NCBI RefSeq assembly: GCF_900604485.1
Contig: NZ_UWOP01000001.1
Span: forward strand, 2,184,501-2,248,500
Origin: Enterococcus mediterraneensis
GTDB taxonomy: Bacteria > Bacillota > Bacilli > Lactobacillales > Enterococcaceae
Reading direction: 5' to 3'
Length of the DNA stretch: 64,000 bases
Made by a program: the position numbers and the translations under genes. The first letter of the stretch is position 1; every line of letters starts with the position of its first letter. The notes below the pieces were generated by a model, which was not told where the DNA came from, searched no databases, and saw only the letters and a program-made list of their open reading frames with translations. Shown one piece after another: positions 40,060 through 48,405 of this stretch.

Positions 40060-41190
40060 TTGTTTGATAAACTAAAAAATTCAAAATTGATGTTTTGGTC
40101 GCTTGAACTACTGATCCTAGCGACATTGGTCTTTGTTTCAACAAAAATAAATTTCTTGTTCCAACCGATCGGAACTTTCTTCACGACGTTATTTCTTCCG
40201 GTCTTGATTGGCGGCTTTTTATATTACGTGTTGAATCCGATCGTCAACTTTTTGATCAAGTATACGAAAATGAAAAGAATCTACGCAGTCATTCTGGTTT
40301 TCATTCTTTTAGTAGGTGTACTGGTGTGGATGGTTCTCAGCGTGATCCCAAGCTTGGTCAGTCAGATTTCTTCTTTGGCTGAAAATATCCCGACATTTGT
40401 AAGCAATATGCAAAATTGGGCGAGGAAATTCATCGAAAACCCGATCTTCAATCAGATCGACATCGAACAACAGATCGAAAAAATGGATATTTCCTATTCA
40501 GCACTTATCCAACGCTTTTTAAGCGGGTTGTCAAATAGTTTAGGATCGATTTTCAGCACAGTCGCTTCCACAACCGTTACGATCATAACGGTGCCGTTTA
40601 TTCTCTTTTACATGCTGAAAGACGGTGACCGTCTAGTGCCGAATATCCAACGCTTTTTCCCGGAAAAAAACCGAAAAGAGATCGTTGACCTATTGGGACA
40701 ATTGAATCAAACGTTGTCTAATTATATCAGCGGACAAGCTATCGAATGTATCTTCGTTGGTACATTCACGTTTATCGGCTATCTGATCATTGGTGTCGAC
40801 TATGCCTTTTTATTTGGCGTTATCGCCGGGATCACTAATTTGATCCCTTATCTGGGACCTTATCTGGGACTTTTGCCGGCAGTGTTAGCGACAGTCTTCA
40901 ATGAACCTTTCACAGCGTTATTGTGTTGCGTAGTCGTGCTTGTCGTCCAACAAATTGACGGTAATGTGATCTATCCAAATGTAATCGGCAAATCTTTGTC
41001 GATCCATCCGCTAACGATCATTTTAGTTTTGCTCGTGGCTGGGAACATCGCTGGTCTGTTCGGTATCTTCTTGGGGATTCCTTTTTATGCGATTTGCCGG
41101 ACGATCATTGTGTTCGTTGTTCGTTTGATCCGCACGAATCGGATCAAAGAAAGCCGAGAAAAGCTGACAGATACTACAAATGATTTATGA
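40060..41190 (+). CDS. AI-2E family transporter (YdiK/TqsA-like permease)
   Basis: A 376-residue integral membrane protein with about eight spans. It has the long extracytoplasmic segment after the third span (SSLAENIPTFVSNMQNW) and the characteristic IAGITNLIPYLGPYLGLLPA and GNVIYPNVIGKSLSIHPL blocks of the AI-2E exporter family. Members transport varied solutes including ions and possibly autoinducer-2; the substrate here is unknown. The TTG start follows GGGAGGG, and a TATAAT -10 lies at 40032-40037. Own terminator downstream. Confidence 0.88.
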   Translation: MFDKLKNSKLMFWSLELLILATLVFVSTKINFLFQPIGTFFTTLFLPVLIGGFLYYVLNPIVNFLIKYTKMKRIYAVILVFILLVGVLVWMVLSVIPSLVSQISSLAENIPTFVSNMQNWARKFIENPIFNQIDIEQQIEKMDISYSALIQRFLSGLSNSLGSIFSTVASTTVTIITVPFILFYMLKDGDRLVPNIQRFFPEKNRKEIVDLLGQLNQTLSNYISGQAIECIFVGTFTFIGYLIIGVDYAFLFGVIAGITNLIPYLGPYLGLLPAVLATVFNEPFTALLCCVVVLVVQQIDGNVIYPNVIGKSLSIHPLTIILVLLVAGNIAGLFGIFLGIPFYAICRTIIVFVVRLIRTNRIKESREKLTDTTNDL

Positions 41191-41236
41191 TGATGGGCTT
41201 TTTATTGCAAAGAAAACCGCTTTGTGATACGATTTT

Positions 41237-41265
41237 AGCGTGGCAGAATGCCACGCTTTTTTTCT
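41237..41265 (+). terminator. Terminator after the AI-2E family gene
   Basis: AGCGTGGCA (41237-41245) pairs with TGCCACGCT (41249-41257) across a 3-nt loop, followed by a T run. Confidence 0.9.
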
Positions 41266-41300
41266 ATAAAATTGTTTAAAAATAAGGAGAGATTGCTATT

Positions 41301-42674
41301 ATGAATGCTGACCCGGAGAGTCAGTCGCTTTTAGCGCAAATTTTATTATTGATCGTTCTTACGTTGATCAATGCTTTTTTAGCCGCTTCGGAAATTTCAT
41401 TGGTTTCTATCAATAAAAACCGAGTGGAGCAAAAAGCTGAAGAAGGGAACGTCAAGTCACAGAAACTATTAAAAATCTTAGAGGATCCTACCAATTTTCT
41501 TTCAACGATTCAAGTTGGTATTACCCTTGTAAATATTTTATCTGGGGCTTCGCTTGCTGATACATTATCCAGCCGTTTGGCATCTGCGTTGGGAGATATT
41601 CCTGCGGCAAAAAGTATTTCCAGCGTTATCGTCCTTGCGATATTGACATATGTTTCCATTGTTTTTGGTGAACTATATCCAAAACGAATCGCTTTAAATA
41701 AAACAGAAGAGGTTGCTTCATTTACTTCAGGAGTCATTCGTTCTTTAGGAAAGATCGCAAAACCGTTCGTTTGGCTGTTGTCGGCTTCAACTAGCTTGTT
41801 GGCGCGGATCACACCGATGGATTTTGATGATGAAGACGATAAGATGACTCGTGACGAAATGCGGTACATGCTGGAAACAGAAGGCGTTTTGGAAGACGAA
41901 GAACGTGAGATGCTTCAAGGAGTTTTCTCATTAGATACAAAAGTTGCCAGAGAAGTGATGGTTCCACGTACAGATGCATTTATGGTGGACGTTAATGATC
42001 CAGTAGATGATATCGTATCAGAGATCTTGTCTGAAAGTTATTCTCGTATTCCAGTTTATGATGAGGATAAAGATAAAGTTATCGGTGTCCTGCATACGAA
42101 AAATCTATTAAAAGCAGCGTATCAAGTCGGATTTGACAAACTTGATCTGCATAATATTTTACAAGAACCGTTGTTTATGCCGGAAACGGTATTTATTGAT
42201 GATCTGCTTTACGAATTGAAACGGACACAAAACCAAATGGCGATCCTGCTGGATGAATACGGCGGTGTCGTTGGGGTTGTGACTTTAGAAGACCTGTTGG
42301 AAGAAATCGTCGGCGAGATCGATGACGAATCAGATGAAGTCGAAAACATGTATGAACAGATCAACGAGTCCGAATATATGATCCAAGGTCGGATGCTGAT
42401 CGATGAATTCAACGAAATATTTGACGAAAATCTGCATATGAGCGACGTAGATACGATGGCGGGTTATTTGATCACTGCGTTGGGAACGATTCCTGATGAA
42501 GGCGAGAAACTTTCTTTTGACGTAGACAACATTACGTTGGTCTCAGAAGAGATGGAAGGTTCGCGCGTATTGAAGATCAGAGTTTTTTTCCATCCTGAAG
42601 ATACAGATGTCGAACCGGAAGAAGAACGCCGGCATTTTCGTAAAGAGTTTGAAGAAGATGAACCTCGCAGATAG
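41301..42674 (+). CDS. CNNM/CBS-domain protein (hemolysin C/CorC family)
   Basis: A 457-residue membrane protein with an N-terminal CNNM (DUF21) transmembrane domain (about residues 10-195), two CBS domains (VMVPRTDAFMVDVND onward, about 215-340) and a C-terminal CorC_HlyC domain that ends in an acidic tail. The family is linked to magnesium or cobalt homeostasis, and the hemolysin name is historical. AAGGAGAG precedes the ATG. It stands alone, with a terminator on each side. Confidence 0.9.
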   Translation: MNADPESQSLLAQILLLIVLTLINAFLAASEISLVSINKNRVEQKAEEGNVKSQKLLKILEDPTNFLSTIQVGITLVNILSGASLADTLSSRLASALGDIPAAKSISSVIVLAILTYVSIVFGELYPKRIALNKTEEVASFTSGVIRSLGKIAKPFVWLLSASTSLLARITPMDFDDEDDKMTRDEMRYMLETEGVLEDEEREMLQGVFSLDTKVAREVMVPRTDAFMVDVNDPVDDIVSEILSESYSRIPVYDEDKDKVIGVLHTKNLLKAAYQVGFDKLDLHNILQEPLFMPETVFIDDLLYELKRTQNQMAILLDEYGGVVGVVTLEDLLEEIVGEIDDESDEVENMYEQINESEYMIQGRMLIDEFNEIFDENLHMSDVDTMAGYLITALGTIPDEGEKLSFDVDNITLVSEEMEGSRVLKIRVFFHPEDTDVEPEEERRHFRKEFEEDEPRR

Positions 42675-42702
42675 TAAACATCTTTACTGATCAGATGGGA
42701 CA

Positions 42703-42735
42703 AGAGAGCATGCCGTTTGGTTTGCTCTCTTTTTA
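42703..42735 (+). terminator. Terminator after the CNNM/CBS gene
   Basis: AGAGAGCA (42703-42710) pairs with TGCTCTCT (42723-42730), followed by T residues. Confidence 0.8.
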
Positions 42736-42851
42736 TGGATTTTATAACTTCCTCAAAAACAATTTTGAACTTTTATATTGATCCATGCTATACTATCCTA
42801 GTTGAAAAATACAGGTGACACTAGATAAAGAAAATGAAAAGGATGAATGAA

Positions 42852-44429
42852 ATGGACAACCCGAAATTACATGAGCAAGTCGACAGTCGTCGAACGTTTG
42901 CCATCATTTCCCACCCGGATGCGGGGAAAACGACGATTACTGAACAACTGCTTTTATTTGGTGGAGCGATCCGCCAAGCCGGTACCGTAAAAGGAAAGAA
43001 AACCGGAAACTTTGCAAAATCCGACTGGATGGAGATCGAAAAACAACGGGGGATCTCGGTAACCAGTTCGGTGATGCAATTTGACTATAATGGCAAACGG
43101 ATCAATATTTTGGATACACCAGGGCACGAGGATTTCTCTGAAGATACTTACCGGACATTGATGGCCGTCGATAGTGCCGTAATGGTCATCGACAGCGCAA
43201 AAGGGATCGAAGCGCAAACGAAAAAACTTTTTCAAGTCGTCAAAAAACGCGGTATCCCGATTTTTACTTTTATCAATAAACTGGATCGCGATGGTCGCGA
43301 ACCGTTAGATCTTTTAGAAGAACTAGAAGAATTATTGAATATCGAATCTTATCCAATGAATTGGCCGATCGGTATGGGTAAAGGTCTGCAAGGTCTTTAT
43401 GACATCCACAATCAGCGTGTTGAATTGTATCGTCCGGAAAATCCGGAAGAACGATTTGTTGAATTGGATGAAAACGGAGAGATTCCGGCAGATCATCCTT
43501 TGCAGCAAAACAATGTTTACCAACAAGTACTAGAAGAAATCGAATTATTGCAAGAAGCCGGCGATGATTTCGATGAAGAAAAAATCGCGAAAGGAAATCA
43601 AACGCCCGTCTTCTTCGGTTCGGCGTTGACCAACTTTGGTGTACAGACATTCTTGGAAACATTTTTACAATACGCACCAGCACCTTATGCTCATAAAACG
43701 ATGGATGAAGAAGAGATCAGTCCTTACGAATCAGATTTTTCCGGCTTCGTCTTTAAGATCCAAGCCAATATGAATCCTGCTCACCGGGATCGGATCGCAT
43801 TTGTCCGTATCTGTTCAGGAACTTTTGAAAGAGGCATGGATGTCTTTTTGGAACGGACAGGCAAGAAAATGAAGCTGAGCAATGTTACGCAATTTATGGC
43901 GGACACTCGTGAAAATATCGAAGAAGCCGTAGCCGGCGACATCATCGGGGTATATGATACCGGTAATTATCAGATCGGTGATACATTGTATGAAGGCAAA
44001 TTAAAAGTTGCTTATGAAGAACTGCCTTCCTTCACGCCGGAACTGTTCATGAAAGTCTCTGCGAAAAACGTCATGAAACAAAAGTCCTTCCATAAAGGAA
44101 TCTATCAGTTGGTGCAAGAAGGCGCGATCCAATTGTATAAAACTTATTTGACCGATGAATACATCATCGGCGCGGTAGGACAACTGCAATTTGAAGTCTT
44201 CCAATACCGGATGAAAAACGAGTACAACGCCGAAGTAGTGATGACACCAATGGGGAACAAAATCGCCCGCTGGATCGACCCAGAAGATCTGGATGAACGA
44301 ATGAGCTCCAGCCGCAATATTTTAGCAAAAGATCGTTTCGACCAACCATTGTTCTTATTTGAAAACCAATTCGCGGAACGCTGGTTTGCGGATAAATATC
44401 CTGATGTGAAGTTGAAGAGTTTGATGTAA
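42852..44429 (+). CDS. prfC: Peptide chain release factor 3
   Basis: A GTPase that removes RF1/RF2 from the ribosome after termination. The 525-residue protein has the G1 motif SHPDAGKTT near residue 20, switch II in [24 protein letters not shown] (NKxD), then domains 2 and 3 typical of RF3. The ATG at 42852 is chosen because AAAGGA lies about 9 nt upstream and the protein then begins like relatives. In-frame ATGs at 42834 and 42843 remain possible. It stands alone with a terminator downstream. Confidence 0.95.
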   Translation: MDNPKLHEQVDSRRTFAIISHPDAGKTTITEQLLLFGGAIRQAGTVKGKKTGNFAKSDWMEIEKQRGISVTSSVMQFDYNGKRINILDTPGHEDFSEDTYRTLMAVDSAVMVIDSAKGIEAQTKKLFQVVKKRGIPIFTFINKLDRDGREPLDLLEELEELLNIESYPMNWPIGMGKGLQGLYDIHNQRVELYRPENPEERFVELDENGEIPADHPLQQNNVYQQVLEEIELLQEAGDDFDEEKIAKGNQTPVFFGSALTNFGVQTFLETFLQYAPAPYAHKTMDEEEISPYESDFSGFVFKIQANMNPAHRDRIAFVRICSGTFERGMDVFLERTGKKMKLSNVTQFMADTRENIEEAVAGDIIGVYDTGNYQIGDTLYEGKLKVAYEELPSFTPELFMKVSAKNVMKQKSFHKGIYQLVQEGAIQLYKTYLTDEYIIGAVGQLQFEVFQYRMKNEYNAEVVMTPMGNKIARWIDPEDLDERMSSSRNILAKDRFDQPLFLFENQFAERWFADKYPDVKLKSLM

Positions 44430-44504
44430 GAAAGCGATATTCAGTATCTTGTAATGCTGAACGTCGCAAGCGATAGATTTTCGCAATTTAATAGAACAAT
44501 TTGT

Positions 44505-44544
44505 AAAAAGTCCTTTTTACCTGAGCTGGTAGAAAGGCTTTTTT
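44505..44544 (+). terminator. Terminator after prfC
   Basis: AAAAAGTCCTTTTTACC (44505-44521) pairs with GGTAGAAAGGCTTTTTT (44528-44544). The rest of the 313-bp gap to 44742 is AT-rich, with a promoter at its end and nothing else recognised. Confidence 0.75.
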
Positions 44545-44684
44545 GCGTAGCTGATCATCAAAGTAAAAAATTTTTAAAAAGCTATGAATAAAAGAAATTT
44601 CTCTATCAATATTTGGTAAGTGTATTATCTATATTTGATATGCTAAATGATGATTATTATTTTGTTGATAAAAATAGCTATGTT

Positions 44685-44712
44685 TTGCAAGTATAGTAAC
44701 TAGCGTTATAAT
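44685..44712 (+). promoter_or_regulatory. Promoter of the immunity gene
   Basis: TTGCAA (44685-44690), a 16-bp spacer and TATAAT (44707-44712), about 30 bp upstream of the start codon. Confidence 0.65.
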
Positions 44713-44742
44713 TAATGAAAAGTATTTAGATAGGAGATCATT

Positions 44743-45048
44743 ATGAAAAAAACAAGTCAAAAAGAAATTAAAGAAACTATACTATCGAATCTGTATGATT
44801 TGGTGCTGGATTCAACAATCAAGGAAAACGAACGAAAGATCTTGTTAGAAGCGAAAAATAATCTAGAAAAAAATAATTACTTTCCTAGAGTTATGAATAA
44901 TTTAGAAAAAAATTTGAGACCCGCAGCTATTCGTGGAGAATTGTCTAAGCCTGTCGCAAAATTTTATATGGACATTTCGACAGTAGGAAAATTTGAAAAG
45001 GAATTAGGACGCGGTTTGGCATCTGCACCAATTACGTTTGGACACTAG
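44743..45048 (+). CDS. Bacteriocin immunity protein, enterocin A immunity family
   Basis: A 101-residue helical, basic protein of the EntA_Immun type. It has an N-terminal helix with ILSNLYDLVLD, a four-helix-bundle pattern, and a late NNLEKNLRPAAIRGELSKPVAKFY segment typical of pediocin-like (class IIa) immunity proteins. These protect the cell by binding the mannose-PTS receptor occupied by bacteriocin. No bacteriocin precursor with a double-glycine leader is visible nearby, so it appears to be an orphan. It has its own promoter and a TAGGAG SD. AT-rich neighbourhood. Confidence 0.8.
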   Translation: MKKTSQKEIKETILSNLYDLVLDSTIKENERKILLEAKNNLEKNNYFPRVMNNLEKNLRPAAIRGELSKPVAKFYMDISTVGKFEKELGRGLASAPITFGH

Positions 45049-45182
45049 AGACAAGTAATGTGATGTAAAAAATACAAAAATAGATAGGATACCACTAAAA
45101 CATAATAGACGGGTGTATAAAAGTTTGTATTAATTAAATAAGCGAAATGTGAGAAGAAAAACAGGATTATTCAAAGGAGAGC

Positions 45183-45389
45183 ATGATGAGAAAATTCCAA
45201 CGTTATCTTGTGTATTATTTATTGATGGGGATAGTTTTTTTCTTGCTTAGTTTAGTCATTCTTTTAAAGAAGAAAATTCTTATTGGATCTTTGTGTATGA
45301 TCGGGTGTTTTGCTATATTTTTCCAGTGGTGGAAAATCAAGAAAGTTCTTAAAGAAGTTGAGTATCCTACTGACAAAAAACCGTTTTGA
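45183..45389 (+). CDS. Hypothetical small membrane protein
   Basis: A 68-residue protein with two membrane spans (about residues 9-29 and 33-50) and a charged C-terminus. An AAAGGAG SD precedes ATG codons at 45183 and 45186; the second has the better spacing. No family recognised. It follows the immunity gene at 134 bp and may be part of the same remnant locus, since small two-span proteins often accompany bacteriocin genes. That link is inferred. Confidence 0.5.
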   Translation: MMRKFQRYLVYYLLMGIVFFLLSLVILLKKKILIGSLCMIGCFAIFFQWWKIKKVLKEVEYPTDKKPF

Positions 45390-45704
45390 GATAGTAGTCA
45401 ACTAGTAAATTTAGATTTGAAATATTTATTTTAGCGAACAATTTACTTTTCAAAAATCGGTGGTTTATGTTAAAGTAACGAAAACTTCTTTCGACATATA
45501 GAATGAAACCTAAAAAATTTTAGCCAATTATGAAAATGAATTCAAAAAAGGTATATTTTAAACTAAGTGTTAGTGAAAAGAAAATTGTTCTAAACTAAAG
45601 GTATTAGTGAGTTTTTTAGGTGATATATTCATAACAGAAAGAGTTGTATAAGAAAATGGTATAAAAAAGACAGTTTGATGGGCTAAAAGAAGTTAGAAGG
45701 AGGA

Positions 45705-45923
45705 GTGGTCAATAATATATAGCGAAACAGCAAGTGGTTTAGTTTTTTGAATATTTTATGCCAAGTATTACGAATCATTGCTTTTTTCTTTATTTTTTTA
45801 ATAAAAGCCGCCGTTCATAATGGAGTAAAAGAATCAAAAACAGAGGAAATAAATATAAATTTCAATGGGATCAATGATCCTGAACAACCCAAAATCGACA
45901 AAGCAGATGAATCAAGTAGATGA
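45705..45923 (+). pseudogene. Interrupted small membrane-protein ORF
   Basis: A strong AAGGAGG (45697-45703) is followed by an in-frame GTG (45705). A TAG comes after five codons (45720-45722), and the same frame then stays open to TGA at 45923. The downstream part encodes a single-span membrane peptide (RNSKWFSF, then a hydrophobic run ending FLIKAAVHNGVKES) with a polar tail. Re-initiation at TTG 45747 would give 58 residues but has no SD. The pattern fits a nonsense-inactivated gene. The rest of 45390-45980 shows nothing else I recognise. Confidence 0.45.
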
Positions 45924-45989
45924 TAGTTCTTTATGAAGAAATTGTTTTTTACATTTACTATTATCGATTTAATTTAGGATGTGATCAAA

Positions 45990-46232
45990 ATGTTTAAAAC
46001 AAAGAGAGACAAACAAGTATTGTTTCTATATGTACTAATGATTGTTTTGATCGGAATTTATGGACTTTTGACAGATACAAACGTAAATTTTCTTGATAGC
46101 GGAGTTTTGGCATTGTATTGGTTTTATTATTTGCAGAAATCCTACAAGGAAAAACAAAGACATCAAGTATTTTTATATTCTCTTTTGATGACATTAACTA
46201 TTTTTCTATCAGCGTGGTGGGTTTTCAATTAG
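45990..46232 (+). CDS. Hypothetical small membrane protein
   Basis: An 80-residue protein with three hydrophobic segments, the last ending in SAWWVFN. The ATG at 45990 follows TTAGGA; a GTG at 45981 is an alternative. No family recognised. It belongs to the run of small membrane ORFs after the immunity gene. Confidence 0.5.
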   Translation: MFKTKRDKQVLFLYVLMIVLIGIYGLLTDTNVNFLDSGVLALYWFYYLQKSYKEKQRHQVFLYSLLMTLTIFLSAWWVFN

Positions 46233-46276
46233 ATGGCAAGGTGATTTGAAAAAATTTTACGAAGAGGAAGGAGTGA

Positions 46277-46432
46277 ATGAATACAACGAAAACAACTATT
46301 GCAGTACTAGTTTTGTTTGACATCCTAAGTATAGGAAGTTTGTTTATGCCGCTAACGGACTGATATCAGAAAATCTTTTTACTGGCAGTCTTCTATTTAT
46401 GCATTACTTTTGCAGATTATATATATAAATAG
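46277..46432 (+). pseudogene. Small two-span membrane protein broken by an in-frame TGA
   Basis: AAGGAG precedes ATG at 46277. The frame encodes 28 residues to FMPLTD, then TGA (46361-46363), and continues with YQKIFLLAVFYLCITFADY and a basic end to TAG (46430-46432). The two halves form a plausible two-span protein if the TGA replaces a tryptophan TGG. Most simply a decayed gene. The remainder of 46233-46586 contains only the lctO promoter. Confidence 0.45.
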
Positions 46433-46504
46433 CAAAGTCAAGGCAACTGAAGGTACAAAGGAATTTCATTCTAATATGAGACTCTTTTCTATCAGTCAAA
46501 TCAT

Positions 46505-46533
46505 TTGCTGTTTTAAATTTCTAGCGTTACTAT
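46505..46533 (+). promoter_or_regulatory. Promoter of lctO
   Basis: TTGCTG (46505-46510), a 17-bp spacer and TACTAT (46528-46533), about 54 bp upstream of the start codon. Confidence 0.5.
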
Positions 46534-46586
46534 TAAAAGGTAAAGCAAAATGAAAACGTTATCTTAGAAGAAAGTAGGCGCAGCAA

Positions 46587-47690
46587 ATGGAAAAATTCTA
46601 TGAAGCAAGCAAAGCGGAAGGTCCTATTGATTTTATCAATGTTTTTGATCTGGAAGAAGCCGCAAAGACGGTGATTCCCACTGGAGGATACGGCTATATC
46701 AACAGTGGTGCCGGTGATATTTTTACTTATCGAGAAAATGAACGGGCTTTCAATCATAAATTGATCATTCCTCATGTGTTGAAAGATGTTGAATTACCGG
46801 ATACAACGACGGAATTTGCCGGTGATAAATTGACGGCTCCTATCATCATGGCACCGGTTGCGGCTCACGGGCTTGCCAATGTAGCGGCAGAAGAAGCTTC
46901 CGCAAAGGGTGTAGCAACATTTGGTACGATCTATACCGCCAGTTCTTACGCTTCGCGAACATTAGAAGAGATACGCGCAGCCGGCGGAGCAGATGCACCG
47001 CAATGGTTCCAATTTTATATGAGTAAAGATGATGGAATCAATCGTGATATTTTAGATATGGCAAAACGCAATGGTGCCAAAGCGATCGTTTTGACAGCAG
47101 ATGCAACAGTAGGAGGAAATCGCGAAACGGATCGCCGTAATGGATTTACTTTCCCATTAGCGATGCCGATCGTGCAAGCTTACCAATCAGGGATCGGGCA
47201 AACCATGGACGCGGTTTACGGCTCCTCAAAACAAAAATTAAGTCCTAAAGACGTTGAATTTATTGCAAAATATTCAGAGTTGCCGGTCTATGTAAAAGGA
47301 GTCCAATCAGAAGAAGATGTGGAACGGGCACTAGGATCTGGTGCGAACGGTATCTGGGTCTCAAATCATGGAGGGCGGCAATTAGATGGCGGTCCAGCAT
47401 CCTTTGATTCCCTTCAATATGTTGCCGAAGCAGTCAACGGACGGGCGCCTATCGTATTTGATAGTGGTGTGCGTCGAGGACAACATATTTTTAAAGCAAT
47501 CGCATCAGGAGCAGATCTGGTGGCGATCGGTCGTCCAGCGATTTATGGTCTTGCGTTGGGAGGAGCAACTGGGGTCATCCAAGTATTTGAATTCTTCAAA
47601 AGAGAATTGGAAATGGTCATGCAGTTAGCAGGAGCGCAAACCGTCGAAGATATCAAAAAAACGAAATTAAGAGAAAACAACTATTGTTGA
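46587..47690 (+). CDS. lctO: L-lactate oxidase (FMN-dependent alpha-hydroxy-acid oxidase)
   Basis: Oxidises L-lactate with oxygen to pyruvate and hydrogen peroxide. The 367-residue TIM-barrel flavoprotein matches the lactate oxidase length. It shows the FMN/substrate region APIIMAPVAAHGLAN, QWFQFYMSKD, TADATVGGNRE with loop arginines, and the signature SNHGGRQLDGG containing the catalytic histidine near residue 262. The final IGRPAIYGLALGG block is typical. It probably contributes to aerobic lactate use and peroxide formation. It stands alone after the AT-rich remnant segment. Confidence 0.92.
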   Translation: MEKFYEASKAEGPIDFINVFDLEEAAKTVIPTGGYGYINSGAGDIFTYRENERAFNHKLIIPHVLKDVELPDTTTEFAGDKLTAPIIMAPVAAHGLANVAAEEASAKGVATFGTIYTASSYASRTLEEIRAAGGADAPQWFQFYMSKDDGINRDILDMAKRNGAKAIVLTADATVGGNRETDRRNGFTFPLAMPIVQAYQSGIGQTMDAVYGSSKQKLSPKDVEFIAKYSELPVYVKGVQSEEDVERALGSGANGIWVSNHGGRQLDGGPASFDSLQYVAEAVNGRAPIVFDSGVRRGQHIFKAIASGADLVAIGRPAIYGLALGGATGVIQVFEFFKRELEMVMQLAGAQTVEDIKKTKLRENNYC

Positions 47691-47730
47691 AGATTAAAGG
47701 TATTTCAAGAATAAGAAAAACAAAATAAAA

Positions 47731-47824
47731 AAACTATCCGAATGGTAGCTGAGGATCACTGCGTTAACAATTGCGACGCAAACTTGTAAAATATAGGTGT
47801 GATTTTCTATCATTCGGATAGTTT
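47731..47824. terminator. Bidirectional terminator after lctO
   Basis: AAACTATCCGAATGGTAG (47731-47748) pairs with CTATCATTCGGATAGTTT (47807-47824), one mismatch. The intervening 58 nt hold a smaller hairpin (TGCGT...ACGCA). A-rich and T-rich flanks suit both directions. Confidence 0.75.
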
Positions 47825-47871
47825 ATTTTTGACATCATTTTTTGGTCTGTCTATTTTATCAACTGTTGGAT

Positions 47872-48189
47872 TTATACCGCTTTTTTGGAAGAAACTGGCT
47901 TTTTGATCGAGATTTCCACTAAACCGGGAAGCTCGATCGTTGTAATGGAGTCTGGATAGTAGGAGCCTTCAGGGAGTTTTTTCAAAAAATATTCTTTTAC
48001 TTCTTGGATCTCGGATGAGCGTAAGTTTCGTTTTTTGTTAATCAAAAGAATCTCGTTATGTGATGGAGCAACAGTATAGACCACGGTCGTTGATCCGTCT
48101 GTATACACTTTGACTAGCTCGGCATCTGTATTTTCAAGCTGATTTTTGACCATACGAGAATGACTATTGGTTACGTTGATCAATTTCAT
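47872..48189 (-). CDS. DUF1827 family protein
   Basis: A 105-residue protein starting MKLINVTNSHSRMVKNQLENTDAELVKVY, the pattern of DUF1827, a family found in enterococci and relatives with no known function. It is soluble and mixed alpha/beta. It lies just downstream of clpE on the same strand, separated by the clpE terminator, and its own start has a GGGGTGAAAAAAG SD. Confidence 0.75.
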   Translation of the reverse strand: MKLINVTNSHSRMVKNQLENTDAELVKVYTDGSTTVVYTVAPSHNEILLINKKRNLRSSEIQEVKEYFLKKLPEGSYYPDSITTIELPGLVEISIKKPVSSKKAV

Positions 48190-48345
48190 CTTTTTTCACC
48201 CCTCATAGTATACACGGTATACTTTTAATAACTCTATTATATATTTTCTTTTGCTGAATTGGAAAGCGATAACCCCTATTATAAGAAAAAAATAACGTTA
48301 ATGAGTAAAGGGAGTCTCTAGCTGCAAGGAATCTAGAGAATAAAA

Positions 48346-48386
48346 AATCCAGGACAACAGCGTTGATGGGGCTGTTGTCCTGGATT
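48346..48386 (-). terminator. Terminator of clpE
   Basis: A perfect 15-bp stem (48346-48360 with 48372-48386) with a T run on the minus strand, directly after the clpE stop. A small TCTCTAG/CTAGAGA hairpin lies just beyond (48315-48339). Confidence 0.88.
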
Positions 48387-48405
48387 CAATAACTGAAAAA
48401 CCGGT

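Noticed and set aside
43273-43683. 136-codon minus-strand frame within prfC
   Set aside because: Overlaps a well-supported gene and has no family features.
44546-44742. Possible bacteriocin precursor upstream of the immunity gene
   Set aside because: Only very short frames are present; none has a double-glycine leader or YGNGV-type motif.
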